Below, piece after piece: positions 1 through 7,791 of a stretch of DNA of 25,001 nt (its first letter is position 1; every line of letters begins with the position of its first letter). The notes below the pieces were generated by a model. That model was not told where the DNA came from and did no database searches. It saw nothing but the letters and a program-made list of their open reading frames with translations. Position numbers and translations under genes: made by a program. Location: the NCBI GenBank assembly GCA_043719155.1, contig JAYSUJ010000034.1:1-25001 (forward strand), read 5' to 3'. This DNA comes from JBBQKQ01 sp043719155 (GTDB lineage Bacteria > Patescibacteriota > Minisyncoccia > Phycocordibacterales > UBA5272).

Positions 1-85
1 ATAGTGGTATTTTACAATACCGGTTTGCTAGTGCCCTCTAAGGAGCAAGCTCCCTAGAAACCCACTAGTGCTAGTTGCATTTCAA
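1..85 (+). mobile_element. Possible right end of an inserted element (hairpin-rich, non-coding)
   Basis: This stretch has stops in all three forward frames and interrupts the upstream side of an acetolactate-synthase-like reading frame. It folds well: a perfect 6-bp stem at 6-21 (GGTATT/AATACC, 4-nt loop), and a longer imperfect hairpin at about 28-68 closed by CTAGTG/CACTAG with inner TCTA/TAGA and GGAG/CTCC pairings. About 12 nt after the foot of the second hairpin is TTCAA (81-85), after which the synthase frame resumes. A subterminal hairpin followed at short distance by a TCAA-type tetranucleotide is the layout of the right end of IS200/IS605 elements. A self-splicing intron end is the main alternative. 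Most of the element would lie outside the window, so this is inference. Confidence 0.3.
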
Positions 86-244
86 ACTAGAATTTTAGAT
101 AAAAGAAGTGACTTACAAAGTAAGATAAAAGAAGTTCTAAATTTTTCTGGACCAGTTTTGGTAGAAGTGATATGTAAAAAACAAGATAAAGTGTTCCCGA
201 TTGTACCGGCGGGTGCTGGAATTGACGAAATGATTTTAGAATAG
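86..244 (+). pseudogene. 3' remnant of an acetolactate synthase-like (TPP-dependent) large subunit gene
   Basis: The frame ending in TAG at 242-244 reads through GPVLVEVICKKQDKVFPIVP and ends AGAGIDEMILE. The GPVLVEV strand followed by V-x-P-x-V-P-x-G-A-x-I-D-E-M-I is the usual C-terminus of acetolactate synthase large subunits and related thiamine-diphosphate enzymes. Only about 53 codons are recognisable. Upstream, the same frame meets TAG at 29-31 and 2-4, and the intervening residues do not resemble the family, so the gene appears broken by the segment at 1-85. If that segment is a spliced intron the gene would be intact instead. Family assignment is fairly firm; substrate cannot be told from this end alone. 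Confidence 0.6.
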
Positions 245-249
245 GAAAA

Positions 250-258
250 TGGTACAAT
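250..258 (+). promoter_or_regulatory. Extended -10 promoter for the folD-like gene
   Basis: TGGTACAAT at 250-258 is an extended -10 element (TG-N-TACAAT). It lies 17 nt before the ATG at 275, so a transcript would have a leader of only about 10 nt. No convincing -35 hexamer or Shine-Dalgarno sequence is seen. Confidence 0.5.
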
Positions 259-274
259 GTAAACATAAATAAAA

Positions 275-1075
275 ATGTTAATAGATGGGAAAAAAATAAG
301 CCAAGAAATGGGCGATAAAATGTTTGTAAAAAATGCCTCAATAAGTACAAAGTTAAGTTTGGGTATTTTATGTGTAGGTAAGGATAAGGCAAGTTTAAGT
401 TTTATTAATGTAAAGAAAAGATTTGGTGAGAAATATGGTTTTTCTGTGAATTTACTAAATTTAGATGAAAATTCAGGTTTGACGAAAATAAAAAAAGCTC
501 TGCTTTGTCTGCAATCTGAAAATGATGCAGTACTGGTGCAACTGCCGCTTCCTATAAGTTTGAGGGAACATACGGATGAGGTCCTGTCTTTAATAGAAAA
601 AAATAAAGATGTAGATGGGCTTAATAATGGGAATTTTGAAGCACCTATAGTTTTGGCTTTAGAAAATATTATTAATTTTGTGGAAAAAAATTCTCAAATT
701 AAATTTTCTGAAAAAAAAATTTGCATTATTGGCCTAGGGCAAGTCGTGGGCATGCCTATAAAAAAATATTTAGAAAATAAAAAATATATAGTAGATGTTA
801 TAAAAAAAGGTGAATTGGAGAAAATAAAAAAATATGAAGTTGTTATTTCTGGTGTAGGTTCTGCAAATTTAATAAAAGCAGAGGACATCTCTAGTCGGTC
901 TATTTTGATAGATTATGGATGTTCGTATGTTTTAGATGAGTTTGGGAATGAAAAAATATTTGGCGATTTTGACGCAAGCTGTTTTAGTAAATCAGTTTTT
1001 TACACTCCTGTACCTGGGTGTATGGGGCCACTTGTCGTTGCTAATATCTTTAAGAATATTTTAAATAAAAAATAA
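275..1075 (+). CDS. folD: FolD-like methylenetetrahydrofolate dehydrogenase/cyclohydrolase (divergent)
   Basis: FolD interconverts 5,10-methylene-, methenyl- and 10-formyl-tetrahydrofolate in the cytoplasm. Family landmarks are in order: catalytic-Lys region at residues 42-47 (SFINVK, with K47), VQLPLP near 89-94, DVDG near 113-116, a Rossmann loop IIGLGQVVGMP and the C-terminal TPVPGCMGP. Length (266 aa) is slightly short for the family (about 280-300). Several usually conserved positions differ: the Tyr four residues before the Lys is Phe (F43), the P-C-T-P segment is missing, the nucleotide-binding loop lacks the frequent Arg-Ser pair, and PGG is PGC. The fold is clear, but one of the two activities or the cofactor preference may have changed. 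It heads a block with an ATP-grasp ligase and a FolB-like gene. Confidence 0.85.
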   Translation: MLIDGKKISQEMGDKMFVKNASISTKLSLGILCVGKDKASLSFINVKKRFGEKYGFSVNLLNLDENSGLTKIKKALLCLQSENDAVLVQLPLPISLREHTDEVLSLIEKNKDVDGLNNGNFEAPIVLALENIINFVEKNSQIKFSEKKICIIGLGQVVGMPIKKYLENKKYIVDVIKKGELEKIKKYEVVISGVGSANLIKAEDISSRSILIDYGCSYVLDEFGNEKIFGDFDASCFSKSVFYTPVPGCMGPLVVANIFKNILNKK

Positions 1076-1167
1076 TTATGGTATAAGTTTCAAATTTTAT
1101 TAATAATTGTGTTCAGATTTTTCAAGTTTTTGATTATTAATTAAATTTAAAATAAATATATTATATT

Positions 1168-1995
1168 ATGCGAACACGTTTTTTTGTGGAAATTTTAAAA
1201 GAGATATGTAAGCAAGAGGGTTTAATTTTAGAGGTATTTTCTCACGGGTGGTTACTTAAAATTACAGATCCAAAAATAGGGAGTTATACATGGACAGAGG
1301 GTTATAATTTTAATTTGAATTCGGCTGCAGCGTATCTCACATTGTACGATAAAGTTCTAACTTCGACTATTTTGTTAGATGCTGGTATAGATTGTATAGA
1401 GCATTTTCTGGTCATGAAAGGTGAGTTTAGAGAAGAGTTACAGTTTGAAAAAACTTGGGAGCAAGATGTGTATGAAATACTTAAAAAAACTGGGCTGCCA
1501 GTTGTGGTAAAGCCAACAAGTGGAAGCAGAGGGTTAAATGTGTGTCTTTCCAGTACTGGTCAAGATGTTTTAAATTTGGTTAGTTTCATGCAAAGTAGAG
1601 TGAGTGTGGCAATTTGTAAATATTATGAAAGTGAATTCGAATATAGATTTTACATGTTAGATGGTAAAATTTTAATTTGTTACAAAAAAATTAAGAATAA
1701 ATATGATTGGAAACATAATCTGTCTTTAACAGCACATGCAGAAATTATAAATTTTGATAATTTTGCAAACTATCATGAACTTGAAAAACTTGCTAGACAG
1801 GCTTTTATGGCACTTGGTTTAAGGGCAGGGGCAATAGATATTTTAGAGACCAAAGAGGGCTTTAAAGTTTTGGAAGTTAACAATGGCATAATGATGGACA
1901 AATTTGCGAGTTTTAGTTCTGAAAATTATCAACTTGCCAAAGAGATACATAGAAAAATGTTGCATGCATCAACTTGGGTAAAATTAATAAATTAA
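1168..1995 (+). CDS. ATP-grasp ligase, RimK/glutamate-ligase-like
   Basis: ATP-grasp enzymes join a carboxylate to an amine through an acylphosphate. The 275-residue protein shows the fold's signatures: VVVKPTSGSRGLNV (nucleotide-binding Lys and Gly-rich loop, about residues 110-124), a strand with FYMLDGKILICYKK, and a C-terminal metal-binding block GAIDILETKEGFKVLEVNNG, where the Asp, Glu and Asn are the expected Mg-ATP ligands. This pattern is closest to RimK-type and D-Ala-D-Ala-like ligases; the substrate cannot be read from sequence. It lies between folD-like and folB-like genes, with only 3 nt to folB, so co-transcription is likely. RimK relatives MptN and CofF add glutamate to pterin or flavin cofactors, so a folate glutamyl ligase is a reasonable inference, not shown. 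Confidence 0.75.
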   Translation: MRTRFFVEILKEICKQEGLILEVFSHGWLLKITDPKIGSYTWTEGYNFNLNSAAAYLTLYDKVLTSTILLDAGIDCIEHFLVMKGEFREELQFEKTWEQDVYEILKKTGLPVVVKPTSGSRGLNVCLSSTGQDVLNLVSFMQSRVSVAICKYYESEFEYRFYMLDGKILICYKKIKNKYDWKHNLSLTAHAEIINFDNFANYHELEKLARQAFMALGLRAGAIDILETKEGFKVLEVNNGIMMDKFASFSSENYQLAKEIHRKMLHASTWVKLIN

Positions 1996-1998
1996 AAT

Positions 1999-2352
1999 AT
2001 GAATAAAATATTTATAGAAAATTATGCAGTAATATCCAAACATGGATATTACAAAGAAGAGCATTTTAAGCCTCAAAAATTTATAGTGAGTGTCTGGTGT
2101 GATGTGAGTGAAAACAGCAGCGGAGAAAGTGACGATTTGCAACAAACTTTTAACTACGAAGAAATAAGAAATGTTGTCAAAAAAATAATTTTGGGCTCAC
2201 ATCAAAAGTTGCTAGAAAAGCTAGCTAATGACATGGTTCAGCTTTTACTTAAATTTAAAATTGTAGAAAGAGTTGAGGTGAAAATAACCAAGCCTGACAT
2301 TTGGGGTGACTGCGAGCCTGGGGTTTGGGTTTCAAAAGTAAGACAAGTATAA
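1999..2352 (+). CDS. folB: FolB-like dihydroneopterin aldolase
   Basis: FolB converts 7,8-dihydroneopterin to 6-hydroxymethyl-dihydropterin and glycolaldehyde in folate synthesis. The 117-residue length is typical. Visible family features are the N-terminal strand and HGYYKEEHFKPQ block (residues 15-26, with the conserved Glu and Gln), DDLQQTFNYEEI with the conserved Tyr (Y53), LLEKLAND with the pterin-anchoring Glu (E73), and VKITKPD with the catalytic Lys (K98). All key positions appear intact. It follows the ATP-grasp gene by 3 nt and ends 4 nt from the convergent end of recG, leaving no room for a terminator. Its presence beside FolD points to at least partial pterin or folate metabolism, notable because many CPR genomes lack a complete pathway. 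Confidence 0.85.
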   Translation: MNKIFIENYAVISKHGYYKEEHFKPQKFIVSVWCDVSENSSGESDDLQQTFNYEEIRNVVKKIILGSHQKLLEKLANDMVQLLLKFKIVERVEVKITKPDIWGDCEPGVWVSKVRQV

Positions 2353-2356
2353 AATC

Positions 2357-4621
2357 CTACTCTTCGTGGAAAGTGAATTCGCCTATCTTTCTCCTAAGGT
2401 TTTGATGTTCTGGTAACGCTAGTTTTGGGTCTAAAAGCAAAAGTTTTTTGGCTTCTTCTTTGGCTATTTCAACCAGCTTTCTGTTTTTTATAGCTTCCAT
2501 GCCAATATCTGAAAGTCCACTTTGGCGATTGCCTATAAGGCTTCCTGCGCCACGCTCGGACAGGTCTACCTCCGCCAACTCAAAACCATTGTTGGTTTTT
2601 ACTAAAGCCTCAAGTCGCTTTAAGCTGGTTTCGTTTGCACTTTCGGTTACCAAAAAACAGATAGAGTGGTCAGTAGATCTTTCGACACGGCCTCGAAGCT
2701 GATGTAGCTGTGCTAGACCAAAAGTATCAGCATTTTCTATGATGATGCAAGTGGCGTTGGGTGCTGAAACACCAACCTCGACCACGGTAGTAGAAATTAA
2801 AATATCAATCTCTTCGGCATAAAATTTGGCAATAACTTTTTCTTTTTCCACTTTGCTTTGTCTCCCGTGCAATGTGCCGATTTTAAATTTTAAATCCAAC
2901 TTAACAAGTAAACTTAAAATTCTTTTTTCTTCAAACTCAACACTACTTTTTTTGTTGGTACTTTCAACTTTCAATTCCTCTTCACTGGCATCTTCTTCTT
3001 TTATTCTCGGGGCTATAATGTAGGCCTGTTTACCTGAGTTTAGTTTTTCCAGCAAAACTTCATACATTTTTTCTCGGTCAAACTTGGTGACTATTTTAGT
3101 CTCGGCTCTTTTTCTACCCGGTGGCAACTCATCTAAAATAGATAAATCTAGGTCACCGTAAATAGTCAAAGCTAAAGTTCTAGGTATTGGTGTGGCAGAC
3201 ATTGAAAGGAGGTGAGGAATGGGAAGTAACTTTATCTTGTCTTCAAACTCGTCACCAGTAAACTCTCGCAAATCATTCTTGGCTTTTCTCTTGGTATTTT
3301 TAAACTCAAGTTTTTCTTTATGTTTTTCGATCATGGCTAAACGTTGTTTTACACCAAACCTGTGTTGCTCGTCTATAATTACCAAACCTAAATACTCAAA
3401 TAAAATATTTTTATTAAAAAGAGAGTGGGTGCCGATAACGATATTTAGCTTGCCTTCGTCCAAAAGTTTTTTCACGCGAGATTTTGGAGCAGCTGTCCAT
3501 TTTTCTCTATCTAGTTTTGATGGGAAAATTTTGGCTCCACTGGAAGTGAGTAGGGCGATATTTAAATGGGTAAAGCGGGACAGGATTTTAATGAAAAACT
3601 CAAAATGTTGGGAAGCTAAAATTTCAGTCGGGGCAATGTAAGCAACTTGTAAATGTTTGCCATTTTTGACCGGAGTTAGAACTGTAGCCAGACTTGCAGC
3701 TAGGGCTAAAATGGTTTTACCACTGCCTACGTCGCCTTCTACAAGACGTGACATGGGTTTGTTTTGTTGCAAGTCAAGTAAAATAGTTTCCAAAACTTTC
3801 TCTTGCCCATTTGTCAGTTTAAATGGAAGAATATTTTGTAGTTCTGTTCTAAATTCGTTATTTACATCTACTTTGTGAGCATGGGCATCGGCCCGCAACA
3901 TTTTTTCCTGTTCACGGTATATTTGCATCACAAAAATTTCTTCAAAAGCAAAATATTTGTTAGTAACTACTTTATCCTCCTCTGTAATAGGGAAATGTTT
4001 TCTGATGACAGCATTTTGCCTACTACCTAAATGTATTTTTTCAGAAACACTTTTGGGGATCAGGTCTTCAAGTTTTCTAAATTCTGAACTTCTTAAAGTC
4101 TTTTCAATTATTTTTTTTATTTGAAAATTTTTCTCTCCACGAAATGAAGAATAAACTCCGTTTTGTGACTTTTTTTCCTCTGACTGAAAAAGCGTAGAGT
4201 CAGCATTGATTGGCAAATTTTTTACTTTCTCTATTTTGGGATTATTTAAAAAAGTATCTCCATTTCTTTCGACCACCTGACCTGTTAAAATTATTTTTTG
4301 CTCTGGAAAAAGAGTTTTGGCCACAAAAGGCATGTTCCACCACACAGCTTCCAAGGTACCTGTCTCGTCTTTTATTATGGCTCTGGTAAAAGGTATGCCA
4401 GTTTTAAATCCTTTTTTAGATTCGATATCTACCACAATACCGGCGATAGTTACATTGTCTCCAGTTTTTATGTCTGATATTTGTTTACCTCTTGGGGCTT
4501 CTTCGTACTTGAAAGGGAAATAGTAAACAAGTTCTTCGAGTGTTTTCATTTTATTTTTAGCTAAAATACTTTTTTCTCTTTCGGTTAAAAAAACCAAAAA
4601 ATTTAACCCATGTGTTTGCAT
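2357..4621 (-). CDS. recG: ATP-dependent DNA helicase RecG
   Basis: RecG is a monomeric superfamily-2 helicase that regresses stalled forks and processes branched DNA. The 754-residue protein has the full layout: an N-terminal wedge/OB region (about residues 50-140), Walker A GDVGSGKT (296-303), a DEQH box in the form DEQHRFGV, the motif MSATPIPRTLALTIYGDLDL, and the helicase C-terminal block ending LRGRVERS, followed by the RecG tail. It is longer than the common ~680-700 aa; extra charged segments lie around KNTKRKAKNDLREF and between motifs IV and V (the EEDASEEELKVESTNKKSS stretch). The start is the ATG at 4621, placed immediately after a TGCTATAAT extended -10 element, giving an essentially leaderless message. 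Confidence 0.95.
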   Translation of the reverse strand: MQTHGLNFLVFLTEREKSILAKNKMKTLEELVYYFPFKYEEAPRGKQISDIKTGDNVTIAGIVVDIESKKGFKTGIPFTRAIIKDETGTLEAVWWNMPFVAKTLFPEQKIILTGQVVERNGDTFLNNPKIEKVKNLPINADSTLFQSEEKKSQNGVYSSFRGEKNFQIKKIIEKTLRSSEFRKLEDLIPKSVSEKIHLGSRQNAVIRKHFPITEEDKVVTNKYFAFEEIFVMQIYREQEKMLRADAHAHKVDVNNEFRTELQNILPFKLTNGQEKVLETILLDLQQNKPMSRLVEGDVGSGKTILALAASLATVLTPVKNGKHLQVAYIAPTEILASQHFEFFIKILSRFTHLNIALLTSSGAKIFPSKLDREKWTAAPKSRVKKLLDEGKLNIVIGTHSLFNKNILFEYLGLVIIDEQHRFGVKQRLAMIEKHKEKLEFKNTKRKAKNDLREFTGDEFEDKIKLLPIPHLLSMSATPIPRTLALTIYGDLDLSILDELPPGRKRAETKIVTKFDREKMYEVLLEKLNSGKQAYIIAPRIKEEDASEEELKVESTNKKSSVEFEEKRILSLLVKLDLKFKIGTLHGRQSKVEKEKVIAKFYAEEIDILISTTVVEVGVSAPNATCIIIENADTFGLAQLHQLRGRVERSTDHSICFLVTESANETSLKRLEALVKTNNGFELAEVDLSERGAGSLIGNRQSGLSDIGMEAIKNRKLVEIAKEEAKKLLLLDPKLALPEHQNLRRKIGEFTFHEE

Positions 4622-4628
4622 GGGTTAA

Positions 4629-4637
4629 ATTATAGCA
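4629..4637 (-). promoter_or_regulatory. Extended -10 promoter of recG
   Basis: On the minus strand TGCTATAAT ends 7 nt before the recG ATG, so transcription would begin at or next to the start codon. No clear -35 is present; the extended TG probably compensates. Confidence 0.55.
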
Positions 4638-4660
4638 AAATTTAAGAGGAGTTGCTGACT

Positions 4661-5662
4661 CTAGTTTTCTCCTATTCTTAGTACCCTAACCCACTGATGT
4701 ACTGCTGCCTCACCTAAAACTGCGTTATCTAAAAGTTTGTAAAATTGGCAAACCAAACAGAAACGAGTTGTGTTTTGAATATTGGAAATACGTGTACGGT
4801 CAGTAGTTGCGTCTAAGTTTTGTAGACCTGGAATTGGTCTGGGTGTGGATGTTGTCAGGTCAACGAAACCACAACGAGAAGCTACGCCTGCAATTTTTGG
4901 AATAGTCCAAGAAAACTCTACAGAACCATTTGGGTTTATTGTGCTGGCTGTAATGTTAAAATTTTGTATACATGAACTATTTATATTTGAACCAGTTGGT
5001 GGTGTGCACGTATTGTTTACTGTTATTCCTTGTACAGGTTGGCCACAAACATTTGTCATGTCGCAGCCAGGTCTGCAAACATTTGCATCCATTACCAAAC
5101 CAGAGGGACAGGACGAGCAATTTGACTGAGGGGATGCATTGTTGCCACATACACACGTTCCACTTACCATGTTGGCGCCAGCGGGGCAAATATTACAAGC
5201 TGTAGGATTGGTAGCCCCGTTGGCACAGCCACAAATATTGTTGTACATACTCAGACCTGTTGGACAGCTTTGGCATTGAGAAGCGGGTGTTGCCCCGTTT
5301 GAGCAGACACAAATATTGTTAGTAAGTTGAGAGTTATTTGGGCATTGGTTACAAGCAGGATAGTTTGTGGCTCCATTTTGGCAACCATTTATCTTTTGCC
5401 AATTTGACCCATTGCCACAAGCCATGCCGATTATATTTCCAGCACTGTCGCGGGTTGCATTTCCTGTACCCCAAGCACCAGAAAAGAAAGTTAAAAGTTC
5501 GTTAAAAGTCTTAAAATGCTCTACCCACCACTCACTTGTTTCACTGTGAGACCAGAGACTGACACATCCGTCTGGGTAACATTTTTCTGCTCTTGCAAAA
5601 GCTTGACTGGAGAATATCAAGGAGAGTGTGGTTACAATTATTGCCTTCTTAAGTGTTTTCAT
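4661..5662 (-). CDS. Secreted Cys-rich repeat protein with C-terminal Ig-like domain (copy 1)
   Basis: The 333-residue protein starts with a Sec signal peptide (basic MKTLKK, hydrophobic stretch, likely cleavage after SQAFA). The middle (about residues 95-200) is a run of short Cys-rich repeats of about 23-25 residues, with patterns such as C-x-N-G-A-T-x-P-x-x-C-x-x-C-P and a following C-x-C. They resemble disulfide-bonded EGF- or growth-factor-receptor-like modules of surface proteins. The C-terminal ~100 residues begin NPNGSVEFSWTIPKIAGV, an Ig/PKD-like beta-sandwich signature, and contain paired Cys. This last domain is nearly identical to that of the gene at 6806-7744. It is probably co-transcribed with the TPR gene upstream (4-nt gap). 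Function unknown; a cell-surface or adhesion role is inference. Confidence 0.7.
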   Translation of the reverse strand: MKTLKKAIIVTTLSLIFSSQAFARAEKCYPDGCVSLWSHSETSEWWVEHFKTFNELLTFFSGAWGTGNATRDSAGNIIGMACGNGSNWQKINGCQNGATNYPACNQCPNNSQLTNNICVCSNGATPASQCQSCPTGLSMYNNICGCANGATNPTACNICPAGANMVSGTCVCGNNASPQSNCSSCPSGLVMDANVCRPGCDMTNVCGQPVQGITVNNTCTPPTGSNINSSCIQNFNITASTINPNGSVEFSWTIPKIAGVASRCGFVDLTTSTPRPIPGLQNLDATTDRTRISNIQNTTRFCLVCQFYKLLDNAVLGEAAVHQWVRVLRIGEN

Positions 5663-5666
5663 AAAA

Positions 5667-6791
5667 TTATTTTGTATTTATTTTAGACTGCATATTTTTA
5701 ATAATATTGTAAAAAACTTCTTTCTCATTTTTGTTAAGACTTATATCCTTCTTAACAATGTCTGGTAAATTGCCTAAAATGAGTTTGGTATTTTTTGTCT
5801 CATCTAAAAAAAGAAATTGGGTAGCAAGTTGCAAATGTGCAAAGGCGAGTTTGGGGTTTAACTCTAGTGCTTTGTCTAGGATCTCAAAAGATTCCTCAAT
5901 TTGAGAAATTTTCTCAGCTGTAGTCTTTTTAAGTGCAGCACTTTTGAATAAAAATTTCGCTTGAGCTACATATGCTTGAGGGTAAAGGGGGTCGATGATT
6001 ATAGCTTGGTTGATAAGTTTTGAGAACTCGTCCAAATTTTCGGAGTCAAGTGACTCAGTTATTAAAGCTGCAGAGTAAAAGCCTTCGGCTCGCTGTCTAT
6101 TGTTCGTATCAGAGTTTGCAACTTTCAAAAAAAGTTTTTTAGCTTCTGAGAATTTATTCTCACTTGTATAAATCTTACCTAATCCTAAGTTTGTTAATGG
6201 AAAATCTTTATTTATTTGGTAGGCAAGTTCGTACAGTTTTTTAGCCTCCTTGATGTTGCCTTGTAGTTGTTTAGCGTGACCTTTCTGAGAAATTGCTTGG
6301 AAATAATTTGGGTCAATATTGAGTGCCAGATCATAATTTTCATAGGCTTTTTCGTAGTTTTCTTGGATTTCATAGGTATAGCCGAGCAGAGTAAAAGCTA
6401 CTTTGTTTGCAGAATCAATTTGTAAAGCTTTTAAAACATACTCCCTTGCCTGATTACCAAGTTCTATCTCTTTGTTGGTTAGTGATGCCTCTTGGGCGAG
6501 AGTAAGTGATTTACTGAGTAAGAGACTAACGCTTCTACTGTCCTTTTCTAACTCTGCGTCTAAAATGCTATTTGTTTGTTGAAAATTTCCAGAGTTAAAA
6601 TTCTCTGAAACATTTTCCAAATTTGTCTTGTTTGGTTTTGAGTCCCGAATCTCATTTTTCAGATTTTCTGTGATGCTCTTAAAATTGAGATTTTCTTGGT
6701 CTATAGATCTGCTTATATACACTATTGCAACCAAAAGGCAGATAATGATGATGGCTATCAAGCCAGAGTAGATACTTTTAAAATTATTCAT
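5667..6791 (-). CDS. Membrane-anchored TPR repeat protein
   Basis: The 374-residue protein has one N-terminal membrane segment (about residues 9-27, IYSGLIAIIIICLLVAIVYI) with no cleavage motif, so it is likely a type II anchor with the rest outside. From about residue 60 on it is helical, with tetratricopeptide repeats. The clearest are around KVAFTLLGYTYEIQENYEKA, YENYDLALNIDPNYFQ and the IKEAKKLYELAYQINKDFP stretch, with the usual small and aromatic spacing and NP/DP turns. TPR proteins act as scaffolds. It sits between the two Cys-rich genes with 4- and 14-nt gaps, so the four genes at 4661-8559 probably act together at the envelope. No specific partner can be named. Confidence 0.75.
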   Translation of the reverse strand: MNNFKSIYSGLIAIIIICLLVAIVYISRSIDQENLNFKSITENLKNEIRDSKPNKTNLENVSENFNSGNFQQTNSILDAELEKDSRSVSLLLSKSLTLAQEASLTNKEIELGNQAREYVLKALQIDSANKVAFTLLGYTYEIQENYEKAYENYDLALNIDPNYFQAISQKGHAKQLQGNIKEAKKLYELAYQINKDFPLTNLGLGKIYTSENKFSEAKKLFLKVANSDTNNRQRAEGFYSAALITESLDSENLDEFSKLINQAIIIDPLYPQAYVAQAKFLFKSAALKKTTAEKISQIEESFEILDKALELNPKLAFAHLQLATQFLFLDETKNTKLILGNLPDIVKKDISLNKNEKEVFYNIIKNMQSKINTK

Positions 6792-6805
6792 ATTCTATTA
6801 TTGTT

Positions 6806-7744
6806 TTAATTTTCACCAATGCGGATTACTCGTACCCACTGATGTACTGCTGCCTCACCTAAAACTGAGTTATCTAAAAGTTTATAAAACTGACAAACTA
6901 GACAGAATCGAGTGGTTGTTTGAATGTTGGAAATACGTATTCTGTCTGTATTAGAGTCGAGGTTTTGAAGCCCAGGGATTGGTCTAGGAGTGGCTGTAGT
7001 AAGGTCAACGAAACCACAGCGGGAAGCTACACCTGCAATTTTTGGAATAGTCCAAGAAAATTCAACTGAACCATTTGGGTTTACGGTCGGCCTGTTTGGG
7101 GTAAAGCCAACTATACACCCGGGTGTGATGTTGTTGACGGAGCATTCAGAGCTGCATTGCCCTGCCGCATTGAAACCTTGTCCACTTGGACACTGACTAC
7201 ATAGGGGGAAATTAGCAGCTCCGTTTATACACCCAGACCTGCATTGACCAGATATAAAAGCTTGACCAGCTGGGCAGCAAGAAGTTGAACCTTGGGCACA
7301 GCTGCATGCGGGAGGGTTGGTAGCCCCGTTTGTACAAATGTTTTCACAGCGACCATTCATGAATATTTGACCAGTTGGACAACAAGAGTAATCACCTTGG
7401 GCACAACTACAGGTTGGGGGGTTATTGGCACCATTTGCACAACCTGGGCAAGTATAGTCAACCGGTGTGCAGGCGCCGCCACAAGTTGCGGTCCCGGTTT
7501 TTGTGACAGCAACACCGTTGCAGGTGATAGTGGTTGTACATGGGGCAATGTCACTTGGGGCGGGTCCGTCAGGGTATCCACAAGAGGCCGCAACTACTTT
7601 CCCAAAACTTTTACCATATGGTGAAAGTGAATTGATGGAAATTTCTGGAGAAATTTTACCTGAGGGTAAATTTACAAAAGTGTGTGCAATGTAAAAGAAT
7701 AAAATTAGGCAAAAAAAAGCTAAAAAGATTTTAATATTTTTCAT
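6806..7744 (-). CDS. Secreted Cys-rich repeat protein with C-terminal Ig-like domain (copy 2)
   Basis: The 312-residue protein has an N-terminal hydrophobic segment (IKIFLAFFCLILFFYIAHTF) that exports or anchors it. A Cys-rich middle (about residues 75-200) contains repeats such as CANGANNPPTCSCAQG, CCPTGQ and a second copy CTNGATNPPACSCAQG. The C-terminal ~100 residues match copy 1 almost residue for residue (NPNGSVEFSWTIPKIAGV through HQWVRVIRIGEN), and the DNA is also very similar there, so the domain was recently duplicated or gene-converted, while the repeats have diverged. A -10 box (TATACT, 7751-7756) ends about 7 nt before the ATG, giving a leaderless start. Function unknown; likely surface-exposed and disulfide-rich. 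Confidence 0.7.
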   Translation of the reverse strand: MKNIKIFLAFFCLILFFYIAHTFVNLPSGKISPEISINSLSPYGKSFGKVVAASCGYPDGPAPSDIAPCTTTITCNGVAVTKTGTATCGGACTPVDYTCPGCANGANNPPTCSCAQGDYSCCPTGQIFMNGRCENICTNGATNPPACSCAQGSTSCCPAGQAFISGQCRSGCINGAANFPLCSQCPSGQGFNAAGQCSSECSVNNITPGCIVGFTPNRPTVNPNGSVEFSWTIPKIAGVASRCGFVDLTTATPRPIPGLQNLDSNTDRIRISNIQTTTRFCLVCQFYKLLDNSVLGEAAVHQWVRVIRIGEN

Positions 7745-7750
7745 ATAAAA

Positions 7751-7756
7751 AGTATA
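7751..7756 (-). promoter_or_regulatory. -10 element for the Cys-rich copy 2 gene
   Basis: TATACT on the minus strand ends 6-7 nt before the ATG at 7744, so the transcript would begin at the start codon. The -35 side is AT-rich without a clear hexamer. Confidence 0.4.
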
Positions 7757-7791
7757 CTCTATTTAAATTTACTTTTTACTAATTTATAAGT

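Noticed and set aside
1..90. A tRNA or other known small RNA at the left edge
   Set aside because: Hairpins are present, but there is no cloverleaf, no T-loop GTTCRA motif and no CCA; a cobalamin, group I core or domain V pattern was not found either.
7292..7694. Forward-strand frames opposite the Cys-rich copy 2 gene
   Set aside because: They mirror the repetitive coding DNA of the minus-strand gene and have no plausible domain or promoter.
4661..7744. Cys-rich exported proteins as additional substrates of the YcaO enzymes
   Set aside because: Their Cys spacing and signal peptides fit disulfide-bonded surface modules, and the Cys are not in a Gly/Ser-rich C-terminal core. Cannot be fully excluded.
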